A stretch of DNA of 64,000 nt, taken from contig NC_021487.1 in NCBI RefSeq assembly GCF_000427095.1, positions 2,501,325 through 2,565,324 of the forward strand, read 5' to 3'. Source of the DNA: Chthonomonas calidirosea T49. Its GTDB lineage: Bacteria; Armatimonadota; Chthonomonadetes; Chthonomonadales; Chthonomonadaceae. Shown piece by piece: positions 27,301 through 36,840 of the stretch (positions are counted from its first letter, which is position 1; each line of letters starts with the position of its first letter). A model generated the notes under the pieces. The model was not told the DNA's origin. It worked only from the letters and a program-made list of their open reading frames with translations, and did not search any database. The position numbers and the translations under genes are program-made.

Positions 27301-27329
27301 ATATTATCACGAAACAGGGGAATTCGCAA
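27301..27329 (-). promoter_or_regulatory. promoter candidate for the oxidoreductase gene at 27268
   Basis: Read on the minus strand: TTGCGA (27329-27324), 17-nt spacer, TAATAT (27306-27301). The -10 lies 33 nt upstream of the ATG. Confidence 0.4.
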
Positions 27330-27381
27330 GAAGGAAGCGCAAAAGTGTGTATACTGAAATTATATGAGGTGGTGAAGAGCT

Positions 27382-29799
27382 TTGGGAACGTCGAGAACAG
27401 GTAGGCCAAAAAACCAGGTGGGCAAAGCGTCACGAAAGAAAACTGCCGGTTGGGATCCTGCCCTGCAGCGTCGTCTGCAGGATATTGTTGGGATTGGGCT
27501 GATCTTTCTAGGGCTAGCGGGTTTCGTTAGCCTGTTACAGCCGGAGCACGCCCCCATTCCAGAGCTGCTCGATGCCGGCTTGCGGCTTTTAGCCGGCTCG
27601 GGCGCCTACGCTATTGTCGGCGTGATAGTCCTGCTCGGTGTCATGGTGCTGAGAGGGTTTCAACGGCTACAACTTACCCTATCCTCACTAGGCCTTTTTC
27701 TGCTGTTTCTTACATTTGTTACCTGGCGCCATCTCTTGCTGGTGCCAGATGCCGCCCTCGACCCCGTGCGCATGAAGGAGGCCGGTGGGTGGCTTGGTGG
27801 CCTGGTGGGTTGGATGCTCTATACGCTACTACGCCGGCCTCTAAGCTATCTCGCCCTCGGCATGATGTTGCTCGTCTCCTGCGTGCTTATCGTGGACAGG
27901 CCGCTTGCAGAGCTGATCGCTCACCTGCATGAGCGCAGCTTGAAAGCGGTGGCACAGGCTCTATGGCAAAAAATAGCTCATATGCGTGCCGCTCCCCGCG
28001 TGCTTTCTACGCCGTCCTCTCGATCGCGAAGTGCCACCCCCACAGCCATTCCACCCTTACAAAAAACGCTGCCGGTTGAACGGAAGCCGCAAACGGAAGA
28101 GCAGAGGGCGGTGGTTCGTGTGACAGCACCTTCCAACGCCCCAAAGCCTGAACAGGAGAAGCTGGCACGCCACTTTCCAAACCCGTTCCAGCTTTTACGT
28201 CGCAGCGAGCCGGACAATAAAGAAGAGGCCGCTGCTGCATCTCCTGCCGAAACGGCACCTGCTTCTCCCACCGCCCTGCCGGCGCCCTGCTCCACATCGG
28301 CTTTTGCGCTGCCACCGCTTACCCTCTTAAAGGAGCCTGCAGCACCGTCTGCCCGTAGAGGCTCTGAGGAGAAGGGAGCCGGTCTGGAGCAGGCCGATAG
28401 GATACGCACCATTGAGGCCACGTTAGAGCAGTTCAACATAGGCGCCAGTGTCGTGGAGGTGGCTAGCGGGCCTACCGTGACCCGATATGAGATTCAGTTG
28501 GCTCCCGGCATCAAAGTGAGTAAGATCGTGAGCCTGGCCGACAACCTTGCCATGAGCCTAGCCGCGATAGATGTGCGGGTTGAGGCGCCTATTCCAGGCA
28601 AATCGGCCATCGGCTTGGAGGTGCCAAACCTAAATCCTTCCGTAGTGACCCTAAGAGAGTGCCTCGACACCGACGAGTTTCGCAATGCGCCCTCTAAACT
28701 GACCGTGGCGTTAGGCAAGGATGTTTCTGGCCAATGCCGCTATGCCGATTTAGCCAAGATGCCTCACCTGCTGATCGGCGGTTCCACCAATTCTGGCAAG
28801 TCTATCTGCCTCAACTGCCTTATCGCGAGCCTGGTCTATAGAGCGACGCCTTCCGAGGTGCGCTTGCTGATGGTAGACCCTAAGCGTGTGGAACTGAGTT
28901 TGTGGGATGGCATTCCCCACCTTTTGCATCCGGTGGTTAAGGATGTAAAACAGGCTGCAGGGCTTTTTCATACCGCGCTGCGTGAGATGGATCGTCGCTA
29001 CGACCTTTTTGCCCGTATGGGGTCGCGCAACATTGATAGCTACAACGAAAAGGTATCTCCCGAAGAGAGGCTTCCTTACATTGTGCTGATTGTGGACGAG
29101 TTAGCCGACCTTATGCTGCAACATGGGGCCGAAGTGGAGAACTCGATCTGCCGTTTGGCGCAGTTGGCGCGTGCTACCGGCATTCATCTTGTCATCGCCA
29201 CGCAGCGTCCTTCAGTGGATATCATCACGGGGACTATCAAAGCCAACATCTCTTCGCGCATCGCCTTTGCGGTGGCCTCTCAGGTAGATTCGCGCACGAT
29301 TTTAGATATGCCTGGAGCGGAGCGCCTTATTGGGCGAGGCGATATGCTCTTTATGCCCATAGATGCGCCCAAACCCATACGCATTCAGGGATGCTATTTG
29401 AGCGAACAGGAGACTCAAGCGTTAGTGGACTACCTGAAGCAGCAGCCTTCGCCGGGAGATACGCTGACGATTACGGAGTACGATGGGAAAGAGGGGGCAC
29501 AAGAGCGCCTCTTCGAGGAGGACGATGTAGACGAGCGGCTTTTTGCGCAAGCCGTCCGCCTCGTGGTGAACAACGGCCAGGCCTCGACCTCCATGCTTCA
29601 GCGCCGTTTCCGCATAGGCTACACACGTGCAGCCCGTATTGTGGAGATGATGGAAGAGCGGGGCATCGTGGGGCCGCTGAGCGGAGCGCGGCCACGCGAA
29701 ATTCTCATCAGCCGTGATGAAGCCGAACGCCTTTTAGCCGGCGAAGGGCCGGGGTCGGGCGTAAGTGGCTTCGCGCCGGAACGGGAAGATCAAAATTAA
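27382..29799 (+). CDS. ftsK: FtsK/SpoIIIE DNA translocase
   Basis: An 805-aa DNA pump for chromosome segregation at the septum. Residues about 30-185 hold four membrane helices; about 190-330 is a Pro/Ala-rich linker. The alpha/beta motor domain follows (Walker A GGSTNSGKS near 465-473, Walker B IVLIVDELADL near 568-578) and then a C-terminal gamma winged helix (VVNNGQASTSMLQRRFRIGYTRAARI) that reads polarity sites. Start TTG at 27382: GAGGTGG lies about 10 nt upstream, and the in-frame upstream ATG runs into TGA. Its stop codon shares TTAA with the stop of the convergent small gene. A decayed partial copy lies 7 kb downstream. Confidence 0.95.
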   Translation: MGTSRTGRPKNQVGKASRKKTAGWDPALQRRLQDIVGIGLIFLGLAGFVSLLQPEHAPIPELLDAGLRLLAGSGAYAIVGVIVLLGVMVLRGFQRLQLTLSSLGLFLLFLTFVTWRHLLLVPDAALDPVRMKEAGGWLGGLVGWMLYTLLRRPLSYLALGMMLLVSCVLIVDRPLAELIAHLHERSLKAVAQALWQKIAHMRAAPRVLSTPSSRSRSATPTAIPPLQKTLPVERKPQTEEQRAVVRVTAPSNAPKPEQEKLARHFPNPFQLLRRSEPDNKEEAAAASPAETAPASPTALPAPCSTSAFALPPLTLLKEPAAPSARRGSEEKGAGLEQADRIRTIEATLEQFNIGASVVEVASGPTVTRYEIQLAPGIKVSKIVSLADNLAMSLAAIDVRVEAPIPGKSAIGLEVPNLNPSVVTLRECLDTDEFRNAPSKLTVALGKDVSGQCRYADLAKMPHLLIGGSTNSGKSICLNCLIASLVYRATPSEVRLLMVDPKRVELSLWDGIPHLLHPVVKDVKQAAGLFHTALREMDRRYDLFARMGSRNIDSYNEKVSPEERLPYIVLIVDELADLMLQHGAEVENSICRLAQLARATGIHLVIATQRPSVDIITGTIKANISSRIAFAVASQVDSRTILDMPGAERLIGRGDMLFMPIDAPKPIRIQGCYLSEQETQALVDYLKQQPSPGDTLTITEYDGKEGAQERLFEEDDVDERLFAQAVRLVVNNGQASTSMLQRRFRIGYTRAARIVEMMEERGIVGPLSGARPREILISRDEAERLLAGEGPGSGVSGFAPEREDQN

Positions 29800-30080
29800 C
29801 CTAGAATCCCCACCTCTTCTGCCCAAGCCAGCACATGGCGCCATTCCGGTGAGGGGATCACGCCGCTTTTGTTGAGCCTCTGAACCATGCCAAGAGCAAA
29901 ATGGACAACATAGTCCTCTGGCAGCGCCAACTCCCGTGCGATTTCCCCATGTCCATAACCCAGCGACGAGAGAAGAAGGATGCGCCTCTGATCGCCTGTT
30001 AAACTGTTGCGCAGCTGCTCACTCACCTGACGTTGCTGTCGCTCCAACTTCCGATAGCGAATACGTGCCTTCGTTCTCAC
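29796..30080 (-). CDS. small HTH-like protein of unknown function
   Basis: A 94-aa basic protein not assigned to a named family. The segment LTGDQRRILLLSSLGYGHGEIARELALPEDYVVHFALGMVQRLNKSGV (about 28-75) has the spacing of a sigma-70 region 4/LuxR-type helix-turn-helix. GTG 30080 chosen because AGGAG lies 5-6 nt upstream; the longer frame from TTG 30116 has no SD. Its stop and the ftsK stop overlap on opposite strands (TTAA, 29796-29799). Confidence 0.55.
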   Translation of the reverse strand: MRTKARIRYRKLERQQRQVSEQLRNSLTGDQRRILLLSSLGYGHGEIARELALPEDYVVHFALGMVQRLNKSGVIPSPEWRHVLAWAEEVGILG

Positions 30081-30220
30081 GCTTTCTCCTGCTGAACGGT
30101 GTTTCTTCCTTTCCAAAAATATCGGCTGCTTGCCGCTACTGATGAATGGTGACGAGAGAGCCGTAATTCTAACAGATCCCCCTCTCTTTCTATCCTCTAG
30201 TTTACGCCATTTAGCGCAGT

Positions 30221-30296
30221 ATCGGCAAGATGTAACAACGAAATTTTGCTGTCTCTTCCTAACGGTGAAGGGTGAGCACTAGAAGCGTATGAGCCG
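30221..30296. repeat. 76-bp direct repeat, left copy (contains GH51 3' end)
   Basis: Matches 36765-36840 at 75 of 76 positions in the same orientation. The part 30259-30296 corresponds to the last codons and stop of the arabinofuranosidase gene at the right copy (minus strand, residues AHTLLVLTLHR then TAG), but here no gene body follows. It is thus an orphan gene tail 424 bp past ftsK. Confidence 0.92.
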
Positions 30297-30379
30297 AACG
30301 GTTTTTGCGCGCTAAGTGGGTGTGGTAGCGGTGGAAGGTACGCAACGTGGCTTTGTTGTCTAAATCATTTGTCGGATAG

Positions 30380-30408
30380 TTGACGTCACTCCATGGTTCT
30401 GTTAAAAT
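30380..30408 (+). promoter_or_regulatory. sigma-70-type promoter for the island gene at 30464
   Basis: TTGACG (30380-30385), 17-nt spacer, TAAAAT (30403-30408). The gene's ATG is 56 nt downstream, with GAGGG before it. Confidence 0.65.
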
Positions 30409-30463
30409 AGAGTCAGTTGCCTACGCCACAAAGTTCATTGCATCACAAAAAGAGGGTTCATAG

Positions 30464-33400
30464 ATGCGAAAATGGCTTTTCACCGTTTTTATAGGAATGG
30501 GGCTTTTAGGGATGGCGCTTGACGCCCTCTCCCAGCAAACGAATAACTACGAGTTAAGAGCCGTTCCTGCACCAGGAAAGGTCGTCATAGATGGCAAACT
30601 CAATGATTGGGACCTCAGTGGAAAAATCCTTATCTGCTACGATGTCCGCAGACTTATAAATTCTCATTCCGCCATCGCCGCTGCAATGTACGACAAGAAC
30701 TACCTTTACTTCGCCTTTCATATAAAAGACAAAAGCCCCATGGTCAACCACATAGACCCTAATACGCAACCAGGGGAGGGCTGGAAATCGGATTGTGTGC
30801 AGATTCGTCTCCAAAGCGATAGGATCTGCCATATCACCGCTTGGTACTTCACCGACCGTAAACAACCCTGCATGCAAATCCACTACGGAATGTGGGATAA
30901 GAGCGACCCCGATTACGCCGATTTGAATGATGCCCTCTCCAGGGGGGCTAAGGAGGCTTTCCTCAAGGATACAGATGGCAACGGCTACACACAAGAGCTT
31001 GCCATTCCGTGGAAATTGATAACTAAAAGCGGCAAACCACCAAAGCCCGGAGATGTTTGGAGATTAGGATTGGAGATATTCTGGGGGTCGCCCTCCGGCA
31101 AAGATTGGCCGGAGCTTCGCTATGCGGATGTGGTGAACCCTCAAAGAATGCAGAGGGAGTTTTTCTGGACTACCCCCGAGGCTTGGGGAAGCCTCAGATT
31201 TATGGCCAAGGGGAACCTCTCGCCATCATCCTCCCTACAACTCCTCTCCGATGCAGAGCGCCTTGAGAAAATGGAGTATTCAACTCGGGGCCCCGTGGCG
31301 ATCAAATACTATTTGCCTTTTGATGCCGGAGTTACCCTCGTAATCGAAAAACCAGATGGCACGAGGGTCAAAAACCTCATTAGCGATTATCCTCGCAAGA
31401 AGGGATATAACATAGATTATTGGGATGGAACGGATGATAATGGCAAGCTGGTCGGGCCGGGCGAATATCGAGTGAGAGGTCTGTATCACGCTCCTTTGGA
31501 TATCCGTTATGAGTTTGCCTACGGCAATCCCGGCAATCCCCCTTATGATAATTCCACGGGAACAGGGGGGTGGCTCTCTAACCATGCCGACCCCTTCGCC
31601 ATTACTACAGATCAAGAGGGCGTCTATGTTGCCTGCCCTTATGCAGAAGGGGCTTGTGCGGTTATGAAGATGGATTATAAAGGTCAGCGCCAATGGGGTA
31701 TCCCCGGTATATCTGCTGGTCCTTTGGCAGTCCAAAACGGCTATCTTTATGTCCTGCTTGGTGGTGCCCACCCATCTACCATTTGGGGTATCCCCGAGAA
31801 TGAGGTCGCAATAAGGAGAATAGATGCTAGGACTGGAAAATTTGCCCCCTGGAGCGATGGGAAGGATACCCATGCCATAGCCACCCTACCTCCTATAGAG
31901 AAATGGTGGAAGCCGAGGCGCCCCGAGGGAGAGGTAGTGGCTACGCACGGTTTCAATGCCGATTGGTGCCAAAGGCAAACGATGGGGTTAGCCATAGGAG
32001 GAGGAAAACTCTATGCCTCCTTGTACTACGAAAATAAGATCATCGTCGTCAACCTCGATGAAGGAAAAGCCATCGGGGAAATTGCGATTGAGAGACCCGC
32101 TGGGCTCGCCTGTGATAAAGCAGGAAGGCTCTACGCGATAAGCGGAAAAAGGGTTGTAAGGATCGAAGAGAACGGAAATATTAGTCCCATTGTAACCTCG
32201 GGGCTTTCCGCTCCGGTAGGTCTAGCTTTAGATTCAATGGGCAATCTCTATGTCTCCGACTGGGGAGACGCAATGTGCGTTAAGAAGTTCTCTCCGGAGG
32301 GACAGCTGCTTCTAACGATCGGCAAATTGGGTGGACGACCTTTGAATGGTCCCTATGACCCCGAGGGCATGTTCAGGCCCTTCGAGCTTGCTGTTGATGC
32401 AGAAGGGCGTCTGTGGGTTGCGGAATACGATTCCTCTCCTCGCCGAATAAGTGTCTGGGATACCCAGACGGGAAAATTTCTGAAAGAGTTTTGCGGAACG
32501 ACGCACTATGGAAGTATGGGTGCCTTCATAAATCGCCTAAATCCAAGGATGGCTTTTGTGCTCGGCAACATCTGTGAACTGAATTGGGATAAAGGTCTTT
32601 GGAGAGTTATTGGGACATTGCACCGCCCTGCCGCTCCTAATGACCTCTTCCATCTCGATCCAGACCCATTTGCGAATCTAAGAATGGAGGTTATCAACTA
32701 CAAAGGAAGGAAGCTTCTTATTGCAAACGACTCCTTCACAACTATCATTGCGGAGTTGCACGATACCTATGCCAAACCCCTTTGCGCTATGGGCTCCCTA
32801 ATCGAGCTATACCGCACGGGCGAAGAGTGGCCTGATATTATCCTCAAAAATCTCGTTGATGACCCCAAAAGGTTGGAAGAGCTGAAAAGGAAGTACCCAC
32901 GAGCTTTCAATGGTTTGGACCCTCTTTTCGGCCCCGATGTCTATTATATGCTAGCTGAGCCTGACGTTCGAAGTATGTACCTTTGGATAGATAAGAACGG
33001 CAATGGTCTGGTAGATGAGGGGGAGATGAGGTTCTTCCGGAAGGACGAATTAGGAGGAATGCGACTTTGGGGAAGAGGATGGCAGACCGCCTATGATGGG
33101 GAGCTTAACCTCTACTTCTCAGGGAAAAGCAAGGATGGGAAGAGGCTTCAGTTGTGGTGTCTTCCTTTAAAAGGATGGAATGAGGTGGGTGCACCGATCT
33201 ACGACCCCCATGATGCTAAAAAGATAGTGGATATGCCGGTTGCGGGCTTTCCCGACTCTTTCAGCTGGGCCGACAAGGAGGGGAAGGTGCTTTTAGGGGA
33301 AAACCCGATGATGCTATTTTCCCCTGAGGGTAAGCTTCTTTGGAGCTACCCAAATCCCTGGCCAGGTGAGCATGGTGCCTTTACCGCTCCCCACTCCAAA

Positions 33401-34534
33401 AGAGGAAGGGTGATAGGCCCTCTCTTTGTTTGTGGCTCTGTGGAGGTAGGGCATGGAGTGGGAGAGGTATTTGCCTTAAGAGGCGTCATGGGCGAGACCT
33501 ATTTTATGACCATTGATGGTTTGTACATAGCCAATCTCTTCCAGGATGCCCGAGGTGCCCCCGATGCTTTGCCCGATGAACCACGGAGAGGAATGAGCAT
33601 AAAAGATTGTACGGCTGGCGGGGAACCGTTCAACGGGAACTTCTTTCAAAACCCCATTGACGGTCATTACTACCTAGAGGGGCCTGTTGGAAGTTGTAGG
33701 GAAGCATCGGTTGTTGCTAGGGTAATGGGTTTAGCGAATATTCATCGCCTTACTACGCAGAGGATCATCTTCAGCAGGGCCGATTACGCTAAGGCGGAAA
33801 AACTCTTTAGGGAACGGGCAAAAGAAGAAGCGCAGAGAAGAACTTTAGCGATAACTCGGATGAAAAAGGCAATCGAGGGTGTTCCCAGTTACGACGATTT
33901 TGATTGGTCCGACCCCAGGGTTGCAAGCTGGAGCTACGATATGAATCACTCTGTGGAGAGAGCAACCTGGAGCTACGATGACAAAAATCTCTACATAGCA
34001 TTTCAGGGAGTAGCGGACGATACCCCTATGATAAACAATGGCCAGGATTGGCAGTTACTGTTCAAGACTGGCGATGCCCTTCTGTTTGAGTTGCGTACGA
34101 CCCCTGATAACGATTCCCCCAATGTTCTTCCTGGAGATATCCGTCTGCTCTTTAGTGTCTTCCATGGGGAACCAATTGCTGTCCTTTATAACTACAAGGT
34201 GCCCGGTACAACCCAGCCCTATCGTTTCTCCTCTCCCGTAGGCACCACCCTGATAGACCAGGTCGAAATTTTGAAAGATGCTAAGGTGGTCTTCGATAGG
34301 GGAAGCGATAACTATAGCGCAAGGATAGTAATCCCGTTGGCGGATATAGGTTTCAAACCGGAAAAGGGCAAGTATTATAGGGGAGACTTTGGGGTCATTT
34401 ACTCCGATAAATTGGGGAAGACAGATGAACTGAGGATGTTCTGGAGCAATCCTTTGGGCGCTATGATATCCGATGTTTTCTCGGAATCCCAGATAAATCC
34501 CTCTTATTGGGGGAAGTTCCAGGTGGAGGAATGA
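30464..34534 (+). CDS. large secreted protein: CBM9-like domains flanking an NHL-type propeller
   Basis: A 1356-aa exported protein, function unknown. A signal peptide spans about 1-24. About 28-235 is a CBM9/DOMON-like domain (VIDGKLNDWD, then AMYDKNYLYFAFHIKD). About 275-330 is a FlgD-like Ig domain (WDGTDDNGKLVGPGEYRVRG). About 350-830 has NHL/SMP-30-like blades (GLALDSMGNLYVSDWG). Near 842 is an EF-hand-like loop (DKNGNGLVDEGE). About 1150-1350 is a second CBM9-like domain. Carbohydrate binding or processing is the likely theme, without an obvious catalytic motif. Arginine is written mostly AGG/AGA, unlike the CGC/CGT-rich genes on both sides, which suggests transfer. The stop is 3 nt before the next ATG. 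Confidence 0.8.
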   Translation: MRKWLFTVFIGMGLLGMALDALSQQTNNYELRAVPAPGKVVIDGKLNDWDLSGKILICYDVRRLINSHSAIAAAMYDKNYLYFAFHIKDKSPMVNHIDPNTQPGEGWKSDCVQIRLQSDRICHITAWYFTDRKQPCMQIHYGMWDKSDPDYADLNDALSRGAKEAFLKDTDGNGYTQELAIPWKLITKSGKPPKPGDVWRLGLEIFWGSPSGKDWPELRYADVVNPQRMQREFFWTTPEAWGSLRFMAKGNLSPSSSLQLLSDAERLEKMEYSTRGPVAIKYYLPFDAGVTLVIEKPDGTRVKNLISDYPRKKGYNIDYWDGTDDNGKLVGPGEYRVRGLYHAPLDIRYEFAYGNPGNPPYDNSTGTGGWLSNHADPFAITTDQEGVYVACPYAEGACAVMKMDYKGQRQWGIPGISAGPLAVQNGYLYVLLGGAHPSTIWGIPENEVAIRRIDARTGKFAPWSDGKDTHAIATLPPIEKWWKPRRPEGEVVATHGFNADWCQRQTMGLAIGGGKLYASLYYENKIIVVNLDEGKAIGEIAIERPAGLACDKAGRLYAISGKRVVRIEENGNISPIVTSGLSAPVGLALDSMGNLYVSDWGDAMCVKKFSPEGQLLLTIGKLGGRPLNGPYDPEGMFRPFELAVDAEGRLWVAEYDSSPRRISVWDTQTGKFLKEFCGTTHYGSMGAFINRLNPRMAFVLGNICELNWDKGLWRVIGTLHRPAAPNDLFHLDPDPFANLRMEVINYKGRKLLIANDSFTTIIAELHDTYAKPLCAMGSLIELYRTGEEWPDIILKNLVDDPKRLEELKRKYPRAFNGLDPLFGPDVYYMLAEPDVRSMYLWIDKNGNGLVDEGEMRFFRKDELGGMRLWGRGWQTAYDGELNLYFSGKSKDGKRLQLWCLPLKGWNEVGAPIYDPHDAKKIVDMPVAGFPDSFSWADKEGKVLLGENPMMLFSPEGKLLWSYPNPWPGEHGAFTAPHSKRGRVIGPLFVCGSVEVGHGVGEVFALRGVMGETYFMTIDGLYIANLFQDARGAPDALPDEPRRGMSIKDCTAGGEPFNGNFFQNPIDGHYYLEGPVGSCREASVVARVMGLANIHRLTTQRIIFSRADYAKAEKLFRERAKEEAQRRTLAITRMKKAIEGVPSYDDFDWSDPRVASWSYDMNHSVERATWSYDDKNLYIAFQGVADDTPMINNGQDWQLLFKTGDALLFELRTTPDNDSPNVLPGDIRLLFSVFHGEPIAVLYNYKVPGTTQPYRFSSPVGTTLIDQVEILKDAKVVFDRGSDNYSARIVIPLADIGFKPEKGKYYRGDFGVIYSDKLGKTDELRMFWSNPLGAMISDVFSESQINPSYWGKFQVEE

Positions 34535-34537
34535 GAG

Positions 34538-35659
34538 ATGCGGGGTAAGTGGGCTTTGCTTATCCTTATGTTCCTTAATATCGTTTTGAGCCTCCATGTA
34601 GCCTGGGGGCAAGGTCAATGGCAGGGCCATACTTACCCCCTAATGCAAGCGAACGAGGAGAAACCCTCCTCCTTTCTGGTAATCGACACCGGAGGGAGCG
34701 GAGGGCCGTTCGGAAGAGGGGACCCCCATTATCATCTTTCCGATGTTGACTTTGTTAATTTAAATGAAGGCTGGGCCTGTGGATATGGTGGAGTGTTCAT
34801 GACAAAGGATGGAGGGTTATCCTGGGAAAGAGAAGAACCTCGAGGAGATTGGATCAGGATAAGGGTTGTGGCCCCGGGCGAAGTTTACCTTTTGGAGGGA
34901 CATCATCCTGGAGGAAGGGGAAAGGTATTCCTCTGGCATACGAAGGATGGAGGAAAGAGTTGGGAGAGGGTAGAGGCATTGGAGGGTAAATTGAGCGGTT
35001 ATTGGGATATGTTTTTCCGGGGGAAAGAAGGGTGGATTATCTCTGGATGGAACCCCTCCTTTCATACTTCCGACGGAGGTAAAACCTGGAAGGAAGTGAA
35101 TTTTGATAACTTAATCGGACAAGCATATAAAATAGCTATTCCTGCAGATGTGCCAAGCCGTAATGGCTATGTTCTCTATGTTTGGGGAGGTGCCTACAAA
35201 GAGGGGAATTGGATGGCGCGGCTTTTAAAAAGTGAGGATGGAGGGAAGACTTGGAAGGTCCTTCCTTTGCCTGAGGAGATGCCCGCTCAGGCATTCGCAG
35301 CGATGTGTTTCCCTACAAGTAGGATGGGCTGGATTGGTTTGGAAGGGGGCAAGCTTCTCTTTACCAAGGACGGAGGAGAAAGTTGGGAATGGTTGAAACT
35401 GCCAACGGAAAGAAGGGTCGTTGCCTTATGGATTGACCAAATAGGGGACGGCTTCGCCTCCATAGATAATAGCGATGTCTATCACATCACCGATTGTCTT
35501 TACGAAACACACGATTATGGCAAGACATGGCAGGTTGTATTAAGTGGATATAAGCAATTAAACGCAATTGCCTCCATTGGCCCTGGCTACCTCTGGGCTG
35601 TGGGCTATGAGCCCACTCTCGTCCCCGATGATATCGTGGCTATTCTCCAAAGATGGTAG
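34538..35659 (+). CDS. secreted BNR/YCF48-like propeller protein
   Basis: A 373-aa protein. A signal peptide covers about 1-27 (ALLILMFLNIVLSLHVAWGQ). At least six Asp-box repeats of form S/T-x-D-G-G-x-x-W follow (KDGGLSWE, KDGGKSWER, SDGGKTWKE, EDGGKTWKV, KDGGESWEW, HDYGKTWQV), the pattern of sialidase-like propellers and YCF48 proteins. No catalytic sialidase triad is evident. AGGTGGAGGA just before the ATG spans the stop of the upstream gene, so the pair forms a two-gene operon. Codon choice (AGG/AGA for Arg) matches the upstream gene and not the surroundings. Confidence 0.78.
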   Translation: MRGKWALLILMFLNIVLSLHVAWGQGQWQGHTYPLMQANEEKPSSFLVIDTGGSGGPFGRGDPHYHLSDVDFVNLNEGWACGYGGVFMTKDGGLSWEREEPRGDWIRIRVVAPGEVYLLEGHHPGGRGKVFLWHTKDGGKSWERVEALEGKLSGYWDMFFRGKEGWIISGWNPSFHTSDGGKTWKEVNFDNLIGQAYKIAIPADVPSRNGYVLYVWGGAYKEGNWMARLLKSEDGGKTWKVLPLPEEMPAQAFAAMCFPTSRMGWIGLEGGKLLFTKDGGESWEWLKLPTERRVVALWIDQIGDGFASIDNSDVYHITDCLYETHDYGKTWQVVLSGYKQLNAIASIGPGYLWAVGYEPTLVPDDIVAILQRW

Positions 35660-35989
35660 TAGCCCATCAATTTGCTAAACCCTTTACATCCTGCTACGTT
35701 CGCGCTAGAACCTTACGCAGCGAAGCCCAAAACACCGAGCGTTGAGAGGTGGCTGAAATGAACTATGAGGCTGGCATGGCTCGCTGCCCTTCAAAAAACC
35801 CTATATCGTCCACAGGAGCAAGGTTTTCAGAGGGCACCCTTCTTCCATCCGTCTCAACAAAACTTATCCTTTGACCTGCTAAGCCGGATTTAAGTTGCGA
35901 GAAAATAACCTCAAGCTTGTGCATTGCGTGTGATGAGTGGCTTTGGGACATGAAAAAGTTTCTCAGAAGGGAGCAACGATTTTTGGGGT
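35660..35989. other. intergenic remnant DNA right of the island genes
   Basis: About 330 bp between the BNR gene and the ftsK remnant. I see no supported gene, repeat or terminator. A 62-codon minus-strand frame (35763-35951) has no recognisable domain. The stretch probably contains the right junction of the insertion. Confidence 0.5.
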
Positions 35990-36737
35990 TTATTACCTCG
36001 CGCGCTTGGTCTATCGCACCACTCCTTCAAAGGCACGCCTGCTGATGGGTAGACCCAAAGCACGTGGAATTGAGCCTATGAGATGATATCCTTCATCTGC
36101 TGCATCCGGTCTTGAGGGAGGTAAAGCTTGCTGCCGGGCTATATTTCACACGGCTCTTCGCGAAATGGATCGCAGCTACGATCGCTTTGCCCGTATGGGG
36201 TTGCGCAACATTGATAGTTACAACGAAAAGGTATCTCTCGAAGAGAGGCTTCCTTACATTGTGCTGATTGTGGACGAGTTAGCCGCTCTCATCTCCAGCA
36301 CGGCGTGCCGAGGCCGAAAACTCCATCTGCCGTTTGGCGCAGTTGGCACACGCAACGGGCATTCATCTTATCGCAACGCAACGACCCTCTGTAGATATTA
36401 TCTGGGGGACTGTCAAGGCCGATATCTCCATCGCCTTTGGTGTGGCCTCGTCAGGTGGATTCCCACACGATCTTAGACAGGACTGGTGCCAACCCCTTAT
36501 CGGTCGGGGGATATGCTCTTCATGCCTATAGACGTGTCCAAGCCGACACATATTCTGGGATGCTACCTGAGCGAGCAAAAGACTCAAGCCTTCGTGGACT
36601 ATTTGAAGCAGCAACTGTTGCCCGGTAACATGTTAACCCTTTCGGGGGATGAGGACATTGCTCAAGGGCGCCTCTTCGAGGAGGACGACGTAGATAGGAA
36701 GCTCTTTGCTCAGACCATACCGGCTTATGGTGAATAA
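35990..36737 (+). pseudogene. decayed partial ftsK copy
   Basis: Nucleotides follow those of the intact ftsK from about 28826 to 29578 (codons about 480-732: after Walker A, through Walker B, into the gamma-domain start). Some tracts are near-identical, e.g. TACAACGAAAAGGTATCTC and GAAGAGAGGCTTCCTTACAT (36220-36260), while others carry indels, e.g. GATGGGTAGACCC versus GATGGTAGACCC, and in-frame stops. Neither Walker A nor the membrane part is present. It cannot encode a translocase. Confidence 0.93.
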
Positions 36738-36764
36738 CTTCCATCCCCTGGTTACGCCTGCGGG

Positions 36765-36840
36765 ATCGGCAAGATGTAACAACGAAATTTTGCTGTCCCT
36801 TCCTAACGGTGAAGGGTGAGCACTAGAAGCGTATGAGCCG
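36765..36840. repeat. 76-bp direct repeat, right copy
   Basis: Partner of 30221-30296 (75/76 identical; the only difference is GTCTCTT versus GTCCCTT). Its right 38 bp encode the C-terminus and stop of the intact GH51 gene on the minus strand. Confidence 0.92.

Noticed and set aside
35763-35951. 62-codon minus-strand ORF
   Set aside because: No SD, domain or conservation cue; it lies in degraded junction DNA.
30221-36840. Insertion sequence or composite transposon
   Set aside because: The bounding repeats are direct, consist of host gene sequence, and no transposase or terminal inverted repeats are present.
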